Shown: positions 57,601 to 64,000 of the stretch, piece after piece | How the letters are laid out: the number at the start of each line of letters is the position of its first letter | How positions within the stretch are numbered: position 1 is the stretch's first letter | DNA from: Fusarium oxysporum f. sp. lycopersici 4287 | Lineage: Eukaryota; Ascomycota; Sordariomycetes; Hypocreales; Nectriaceae | Reading direction: 5' to 3' | Assembly (NCBI RefSeq): GCF_000149955.1 | Contig: NC_030996.1 | Coordinates: 142,039 to 206,038 of the forward strand | DNA: 64,000 bases | The notes under the pieces: generated by a model | Databases searched by the model: none | What the model saw: only the letters and a program-made list of their open reading frames with translations | Told to the model about the DNA's origin: nothing | Position numbers and translations under genes: made by a program

Positions 57601-59234
57601 GGACAGGGCCTCAATGTGGAGCAGCGCAAGAGGCTGACCATAGGGGTTGAACTCGCTGCTCGTCCTCAACTCTTACTCTTCCTCGACGAGCCGACTTCAG
57701 GTCTTGATAGTCAGACTTCCTGGTCCATCTGCAACCTGATGGAAAAGCTTACTCAGAACGGTCAAGCGATTCTCTGTACGATCCACCAGCCATCAGCCAT
57801 GTTGTTCCAACGCTTCGACCGTTTGTTATTGCTGGCCAAGGGAGGCAAGACTGTATACTTCGGAGATATTGGCAAAAATTCTCACGTTCTTGTTGATTAT
57901 TTCGTTCGAAACGGCGGTCCACAGCTACCCTCTGGCGCCAACCCAGCTGAATATATGCTGGAAGTCATTGGCGCTGCCCCTGGAGCTCACACAAGCGTCG
58001 ATTGGCCCAACGTCTGGCGTGAATCGCCCGAATACCAGCAAGTACAGGCCGAACTCCAGCGCCTTGGTTCTTCCACAACATCTCCGCCGACCGAGAACAC
58101 CTCATCTAGCTACTCCGAGTTTGCTGCACCTTTCTCCTTGCAGCTCAAGGAGGTTCTCCGACGAGTCTTTCAGCAATATTGGCGGAGTACCTCTTACATC
58201 TACTCCAAGGCTTTCCTTTCTATCGGCGCGGTAAGTGGTGATTACCTGGATCTCGTTTTTTCTGTAACTAACAAGCATAGGCTCTGTTCATTGGTCTCTC
58301 GTTCTTGAACGTGAGCAACACTCAAAGCGGATTACAGAACCAGATGTTCGGTGTCTTTATCTTCCTTACCGTTTTCAGTCAACTCGTCGACCAAACTTTG
58401 CCAATTTTTGTTTCTCAGCGCAGCATGTATGAAGCCCGCGAACGTCCTGCGAAATCCTACTCTTGGAAAGCTTTCTTCGGGGCCAATATCATCGTTGAAA
58501 TGTTCTGGAACACGGTAGGTTTCCTATTAATTCAGTATGGGCGCTGCTAATGCCGCCCAAGGTCATGGCGATATTTAGTTTTCTTCTCTGGTACTTCCCA
58601 ATGGGTCTTTATCGCAATGCTCGCGAAACCGGCGCAGAACACTCCCGTGCCACGCTAGTCTTTCTCTTCATCTGGCTCTTCTTTGTCTTTACCACCAGCT
58701 TTACATTTCTCATCATTGCTGGTATCGACAGTTACGAAGTTGCGGGTGGTATTGTTGGGCTTCTGACTATTATCATGTTTGCATTTAATGGGTGCGTTGT
58801 AGCTCAAGATCTGTCAAAGTGCAATGTACTGACTGCCCATAGTGTTCTTGCCGGACCTGGAACCATGCCTGGCTTCTGGATTTTCATGTATCGCGTCAAC
58901 CCTTTCACGTATTTTGTCGAAGGCTTCCTTGGGACAGCCGTCGCAAGGGCTTCGGCTCGGTGTGCTTCCAACGAACTCTTGACCTTCAAGCCTCCCAACG
59001 GTTCGACCTGCGGAGACTACATGCAGGACTACATCTCCTCCGCCGACGGTTTCCTTGTCGATGCCGGGTCTACCACTGAGTGTCAATTCTGTCCCATCTC
59101 TAACACTGACAACTTCCTTGGGGTTGTCATATCTTCTTTGAGACCGATGGAGAGACTGGGGGATCTATGGGCATTCATCGTTTTCACATTGTTGTCGCAA
59201 CATTCCTTTACTGGCTGGCAGAGTGCCAAGAACA
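54605..59234 (+). CDS. PDR-type ABC transporter (ABC-G full size), 3' end frameshifted at an assembly gap
   Basis: Five exons: 54605-55654, 55721-57247, 57295-58230, 58281-58514 and from 58562 into the gap; introns are 66, 47, 50 and 47 nt. Layout is (NBD-TMD)2. NBD1 has GPPGSGCST, signature VSGGERKRV and a degenerate Walker B ([14 protein letters not shown]). NBD2 has GVSGAGKTT, signature [10 protein letters not shown] and canonical [13 protein letters not shown]. This asymmetry is normal for PDR proteins. The usual membrane segments and the PDR motif [15 protein letters not shown] are present. Family role: plasma-membrane efflux of drugs, plant defence compounds and sterol-like molecules. 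The final membrane segment ([12 protein letters not shown]) is in a different frame from the rest, with a shift at about 59184-59190, some 50 bp before the N run, possibly an assembly-edge error. The start is at 54605 (ACCATGG); an upstream in-frame ATG lies at 54554. Confidence 0.88.
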
Positions 59235-59334
59235 NNNNNNNNNNNNNNNNNNNNNNNNNNNNNNNNNNNNNNNNNNNNNNNNNNNNNNNNNNNNNNNNNN
59301 NNNNNNNNNNNNNNNNNNNNNNNNNNNNNNNNNN
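59235..59334. other. Assembly gap (100 N)
   Basis: Exactly 100 N, the conventional placeholder for a gap of unknown length. It separates the end of the PDR transporter from a 5'-truncated beta-lactamase-fold gene, so true spacing and any gene in between are unknown. Confidence 0.95.
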
Positions 59335-59633
59335 CGGCAGACCAACGACCCCTTTTCAGCTACCATCACTCGGCTCCAACTCTGCAGAAGCACGGTCACG
59401 GCGTCCAAGTCGTCAACGACACGACGGTGTATCGCATAGGTAGCATTTCCAAATTGCTCACAGCTTATGTCTATCTACTTGAGGTTGGAGATGTGTTGTT
59501 CAACCAGCCAGTCACGCGTTATGTACCTGAGCTGGCAGATATTTCTGCAAGGCCAAGGAACAAGTCAGCCTCTGCTCTTCAATATGTGGACTGGGACGTG
59601 ACAATACCATGGATACATGGACCAACTGCTTAG
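59335..59633 (+). pseudogene. Fragment of a beta-lactamase-family serine hydrolase
   Basis: The open frame begins in the gap and ends at a TAG at 59631-59633. It carries the N-terminal active-site region of fungal class C beta-lactamase-like hydrolases: TVYRIGSISKLLTAYVYLL with the SxxK nucleophile/base pair (SISK), then PVTRYVPELAD. The following conserved block stops after WDVTI and the rest of the domain (YxN, C-terminal lobe) is not found in the next 500 bp. Family members hydrolyse esters, lactones or lactams. It is both 5'-incomplete (gap) and 3'-broken, so it is probably a relic. Confidence 0.6.
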
Positions 59634-60121
59634 TTCGGCAAGCGACTAAGGATGCTTCCATACTCATCTCTACTACAACAAGCAGTATCGCATTCCACAG
59701 TGACATACTTTGGAGTGCAAGCCTGGCATCGGCGATTGGATGCCTTCCAATTCTTAGCTCTCAGAAGAATTCGCTCGAATAAGCTTGTCTCCGAGTTGAT
59801 TATCTTGTTCATTTCAGATACCATGCACCAACATCAGCCGCCATGGAAGCATTAAGATGGGATCGCAGATACGAGAATGTGAGATTGCCTGAACTGAACA
59901 TCGGTTGGAGTAGAGAAATGGAGAATGAAGTCGACCCGGCCGAAGTTCTTGGTAGTGACGACATGGTTGTTAATGGTTAATAGTCTAATGGCCTGTGAAA
60001 TCGTCCTAGCCATGAGCTATTTTTGTTGCTCGCTCTATACTAATACACCAACTACAAAAACTACCAACATGGGTCTAGAGCCGTCCCTTGCTTATGTTAC
60101 AGATGATCAACACCAAGTGCT

Positions 60122-61900
60122 CTAAGCATTGGTAGGTGGTCCAGTGTAGTTCTTGTGTCCCCAAACCCAGTACCAAACACCCGAGACTAGACAAGACGCG
60201 GCAAACACGACAGAGGCATAGTTAACGCTAACAACTGTTACAGGTAGACGCAAAGGCATACAGAAAAGAGGGATTGCGAGAATGGACCATGCTGCCAGGG
60301 TGTTAGTGATAAGCTCACAGGAAAGAATAGATAACTTACCGACAGCCACGAAATTGGCAAGATACCCAAGCTTACCGAGGGGAAACTTGGCATTTTTGAT
60401 TTGTCGTCTCTTCGTCAAGAGGTTGATAGCGACTGGTGTTGCGTAGGCCGCGTTGAGAGTGAGGACGCCAACGTTTGCAAAGGCGTTAAAAGCTGCCGAA
60501 GAGCCAAAATAGATGAGACCCAGGAGAAGTTGAATCACCATACTTAGCATCATAGCATTGAGAGGAACATCAAGTCGCTTGTTAACAATAACCCACCACT
60601 TAGAGCCTGGCATGGCTCCATCGCGAGCAAAGGCCCAAATACAGCGAGAAGAAGCGGTGATACAGCCGATACCACAGATGATGCCGAGGACGATGATAGG
60701 AGTCAACAATGCGAACGCTCCACCCGATGAGCCGACAGCAGCCTTAATGGTCGGGGGTATGGGTTGCGCAGAGGCGAGATCGGCGAGGTATTTGAGATCG
60801 GGAAGAATGAAGGTAATGGGAATAAGGAATAGCATGCCGGCGACCGTGTTGATACAAACAGTCAGAACCATGGCTTTGGGAACCTGCACATCAGGCTTTC
60901 GGACTTCTTCGCACATGCTGTCACTTATCAGAGTCCTGTCAATAACGTAGAGGAGTCAGCAACTTACGAGAGAATCATGCCTGTTGACGAGGTCGCATAT
61001 GCTGCGTGGAGAAGTCCCACACAAAACGCCCAGCCATCAGTCCAGCCAGAGTTATTTTCGAAATGGGTAAACACCCAGCTAGCATCGCGTCTTCCATCTT
61101 TAGCCATGACGAGAACGGTTATAATAATAGCAATAACACCTGCAAAAGTCCAAAAGATGGCAGCAGTCTTGACAAGTCAGTAGTGAGTGCATAAGAGAGG
61201 CTGCCACACCTACATCCAACCAGGGAAGCCATTTGTTTCCAAGCGCTGACACGGCGTTGCTAAGTAAAGTGAGGCCGACGAAGATAAGAAAGACTTGATA
61301 GGGTTCTCCAGCAAGAACACCAACCCCAGGCGATGATTCGAAAACGTTGATACACGAGACCAGAACACGGTAGTACCGAAAATGACAGAGAGCGTGATAC
61401 TAATGTTGCCAATAACATAGAGCCAACCGCAGACCCAAGCAGCCTCACGGCGCCAACGCATCGGTGCTAGCATGAAGGTCTGATAATAGACACCTGTAGT
61501 AATCAAGTCAGTCTCTCCATTGTCATAAGCTGAGTCCAACGTAGGTGATTGGATGTATAACAACAGAAATTACACGTCCTCAAGCATTTAAAAACAAGGG
61601 AAAAATACCTCCGGCGACAGGATACACGCTGGTGATCTCTCCGAGCGATAAGGCCACACAGACAATAAGAGCTGAGACAGCTAGCCAGCCCCAGATTATA
61701 TTGGCTGGACCTCCAGTCGTGATGGGATTGCTAAGGGTCGTCGATAGTCCGTAAGGGATCGAAGCCAGCACGAAGGCCATGAAGGCAACCTGAAGAGTCG
61801 ATCGATTACGCTGCAGCTCGGTCACGTTGCCAAAGGCGTCCGACGTTGTTATCGGGATCGGAATCGCCAACGACAGGTCGCGCCGTTTCTCGAACGAGAG
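60122..61900 (-). pseudogene. Amino-acid/GABA/choline-type permease (APC superfamily), frameshifted and lacking a visible start
   Basis: Exons read in order from the 5' end: ELQRNRSTLQVAFMAF...ITSVYPVAGG, then VYYQTFMLAPMRW, CINVFESSPGVGVLAGEP, TAAIFWTFAGVIA, ASWVFTHFENNSGW, MCEEVRKPDVQVPKAM and AWSILAIPLFCMPLRLPV. This is the standard block order of fungal GABA/choline/amino-acid permeases with about 12 membrane segments. Four introns splice cleanly. Between FGTTVF and SCINVF, near 61345-61360, the frame changes without an intron; a GT dinucleotide duplication (GTGT) would explain it. Upstream, the frame meets a TAG at 61901-61903 before any ATG, and the N gap begins 40 bp further. It is either a recent pseudogene or an assembly problem at the gap edge. 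Confidence 0.7.
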
Positions 61901-61944
61901 CTAGAAGCCCGGCTAAAAGTGATGTTTCCAGCCCAAATTTTTGA

Positions 61945-62591
61945 NNNNNNNNNNNNNNNNNNNNNNNNNNNNNNNNNNNNNNNNNNNNNNNNNNNNNNNN
62001 NNNNNNNNNNNNNNNNNNNNNNNNNNNNNNNNNNNNNNNNNNNNNNNNNNNNNNNNNNNNNNNNNNNNNNNNNNNNNNNNNNNNNNNNNNNNNNNNNNNN
62101 NNNNNNNNNNNNNNNNNNNNNNNNNNNNNNNNNNNNNNNNNNNNNNNNNNNNNNNNNNNNNNNNNNNNNNNNNNNNNNNNNNNNNNNNNNNNNNNNNNNN
62201 NNNNNNNNNNNNNNNNNNNNNNNNNNNNNNNNNNNNNNNNNNNNNNNNNNNNNNNNNNNNNNNNNNNNNNNNNNNNNNNNNNNNNNNNNNNNNNNNNNNN
62301 NNNNNNNNNNNNNNNNNNNNNNNNNNNNNNNNNNNNNNNNNNNNNNNNNNNNNNNNNNNNNNNNNNNNNNNNNNNNNNNNNNNNNNNNNNNNNNNNNNNN
62401 NNNNNNNNNNNNNNNNNNNNNNNNNNNNNNNNNNNNNNNNNNNNNNNNNNNNNNNNNNNNNNNNNNNNNNNNNNNNNNNNNNNNNNNNNNNNNNNNNNNN
62501 NNNNNNNNNNNNNNNNNNNNNNNNNNNNNNNNNNNNNNNNNNNNNNNNNNNNNNNNNNNNNNNNNNNNNNNNNNNNNNNNNNNNNNNNNNN
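61945..62591. other. Assembly gap (647 N)
   Basis: A run of 647 N, a size-estimated gap, between a broken permease gene and AT-rich sequence. Its position next to AT-rich and pseudogene sequence suggests a collapsed repeat or transposon. Open frames reported across it are artefacts of N. Confidence 0.95.
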
Positions 62592-62744
62592 TCTATTTCT
62601 GTAGTGCAGTGGATCAGTACAAGTTGTGGCCGGAGGTCGACCGAGGCCAGATTCCATGTTCGCGTTCCGTGATCGCCGAAACTCCGGGCGGGCAGGTATA
62701 CATCACCTTTCTTAAGACTTATACTAACCAGCTCTTTATTTTTT

Positions 62745-62985
62745 AAACTCTAAAAGAAATAGAAGGTTAAGTAAAGCATAAGTTAAGTCTTAAGAATTTA
62801 AATAACTATATAAATAAGAATAAATAATTAAAATTTATAAAATAAATCAAATTAATATTTGTTTTTTAAACTCTACTTATATTTAATACTTATTTAATTC
62901 TATATTTATACTTTTAACTAATAAATAGATACTTTATAAAGTAGACTTATAGCTTTATTTATTTATAACCTTATATACAGTAAAG
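62745..62985. repeat. AT-rich block
   Basis: About 240 bp made almost entirely of A and T with short TTTAAA/TTTATA words and no coding potential. It immediately follows the larger gap and precedes the 3' end of a transporter pseudogene. The composition is what RIP leaves behind in repeated DNA of ascomycetes, but no parental element can be recognised here. Confidence 0.5.
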
Positions 62986-63047
62986 TGCCGCGCCTTGATC
63001 TTAGACTGGAACAGCAAATCCAGCTTCTGGGTCAGCAAACTTATTTC

Positions 63048-64000
63048 TCAAACATAGAAGTATATCCAAATAGTAGTAAGGAGACCGCTAGCCCCGGCAA
63101 TAAAGCCAAAAAAAAAACCTTGCAGATGGGCAAACTCGGGATTAAGCAGGTATGGATTAATAACAAAAACCAGAACAACGATAATCTACTGTACCATGTT
63201 CGAAATGGCCACTCTCTTGGGTCGAAGTGCGTTGCTTGGAACTTCACCCATGATGACCGTAGAAATGGGACTGATGGCTGCGCCGTGTACCACGATCAAG
63301 AGAATCATGAGTGCACCTTGGGCAAAAATAGCAACGTGTTTCTCATAATAATACGGAGCTAGCTGCACAAAGCCTATGAGGAACAGCAACATGGCGCTGA
63401 TGAACCAAGCCCAGATGTAGACTGGTCTTCGGCGGCACTTGGCCAGGATGGGGAGACTGGCGAAAGCGCCCACCAAGGCCGCAAGGCCACACCCTAAAAG
63501 CCAGAAGAAGCCCTATGAGACATAAACTCCGCACACTGATAGAGATCTATTAGCCTTACATCCTGCTCAAGAGAGGACACCACTGTGCTCCAGAGTACTC
63601 ACAAATCATAAAGTAGGCGGCGTTATTTGCGAGGGCATTTCCGGTGGTGATGATGGTGCTGAAACACACACAAGCAATAATAGTGCGCCGAAGGTTTGTA
63701 CTTTTGAAGATCTCTTGGTAGCTAGTAGACTTGTCGAGGGCTTGCTCTTCGCGGTCGATTTCAATTATACTTTCAAGATCCTGGCGAACATCGTAACCCT
63801 TAGCGGCGAGTCTGTCCAAAGCAGCTTCAGCTTCAGCAACCTTGCCCTTTCGAATGAACCATACGGGGCTGCATGAATACATGTACAGCTCCCGGAACGA
63901 GAGCTACCATGAAAGATGGTCTGCGGCCTATTTTATCCTATGCCACAGTAAAGCAGACAAGACTATGCTTCTCTAATTGATTCTTGTTGAGAGGTTGGCT
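63048..64000 (-). pseudogene. MFS sugar (maltose/hexose-type) transporter, two in-frame stops; 5' end beyond window
   Basis: From the right edge the gene reads WFIRKGKVAEAEAALDRLA, then TSYQEIFKSTNLRRTIIACV, the intracellular loop typical of fungal maltose/hexose permeases. After an intron come GFFWLLGCGLAALVGAF, the VIMGEVPSNALRPK motif (normally AEIPSxRLRxK), and then a TAG at 63186-63188. The same frame continues with VINPYLLNPEFAHLQG, the expected last membrane segment, then a TGA at 63048-63050, and still further with LDLLFQSKIKARHF, the usual C-terminal tail. Both stops are one C-to-T change away from sense codons (CAG, CGA), the change RIP makes. The N-terminal half lies outside the window. 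Confidence 0.7.

Noticed and set aside
61806..62746. Long open frames of 240-280 codons on both strands
   Set aside because: They consist almost entirely of N from the 647-bp gap and carry no information.

Overview
The window is nuclear DNA of a filamentous ascomycete, most likely Fusarium or a close relative (inference). The evidence is a high density of genes on both strands, short GT-AG introns (mostly 44-66 nt) with CTAAC/CTGAC-type branch sites, and typical Pezizomycotina families: PTH11-type receptor, Zn2Cys6 regulators, HeLo protein, FunK1 kinase, hybrid histidine kinase, PDR transporter. I joined exons by hand. For the kinase-ankyrin gene, the receptor, both Zn2Cys6 regulators, the NMA111-type protease, the cupin and the methyltransferase-like gene, the summed exon lengths are exact multiples of three. 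No tRNA, rRNA or CRISPR array was recognised. Two assembly gaps lie at 59235-59334 (100 N) and 61945-62591 (647 N).

Layout. 1-12.4 kb: an interrupted class I tRNA-synthetase-like gene at the left edge, an ASCH/PUA-like protein, an F-box protein, an NMA111-type HtrA protease whose last intron carries a small foldback element, a CYP7/8-like P450 and a decayed FunK1 kinase. 13-27 kb: two paralogous Cys-rich F-box genes bracket a divergent pair, an active-looking kinase fused to Sel1-like and ankyrin repeats (minus) and a HeLo-pseudokinase (plus), followed by a housekeeping Mss116-type DEAD-box helicase. 27-37.5 kb: possible microproteins, a CFEM/PTH11-type receptor, a 2EXR-type protein, a Zn-finger-like unknown and a large hybrid histidine kinase. 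38-47 kb: a deaminase-like protein, a secreted DUF985 cupin, an AzgA purine permease, a methyltransferase-like protein and a SnoaL-like protein. 47.7-59.2 kb: two tail-to-tail paralogous Zn2Cys6 factors, the second divergent from a PDR ABC transporter. 59.2-64 kb: a degraded tract with gaps, holding a beta-lactamase-fold fragment, a frameshifted amino-acid/choline permease, an AT-rich block and a sugar-transporter pseudogene.

How the genes may work together (inference). The strongest candidate system is the divergent kinase-ankyrin / HeLo-pseudokinase pair. It pairs a predicted active kinase carrying a repeat-based sensor region with a predicted cell-death effector carrying a dead kinase domain, an arrangement resembling the animal RIPK3-MLKL axis. 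The second candidate is the Zn2Cys6 pair next to the PDR transporter, a possible efflux regulation unit. No PKS or NRPS core gene is present, so there is no evidence of a complete secondary-metabolite cluster.

Stretches over 300 bases in which I see no gene or convincing element: 2070-2703, 4381-4883, 8017-8877, 10479-10954, 12417-13138, 14585-15410, 21662-22215, 29712-30126, 31564-32332, 33383-33771, 37420-38279, 38940-39441, 42452-44161, 46813-47745, 50393-50710 (shared 3' ends of the convergent regulators) and 59634-60121.
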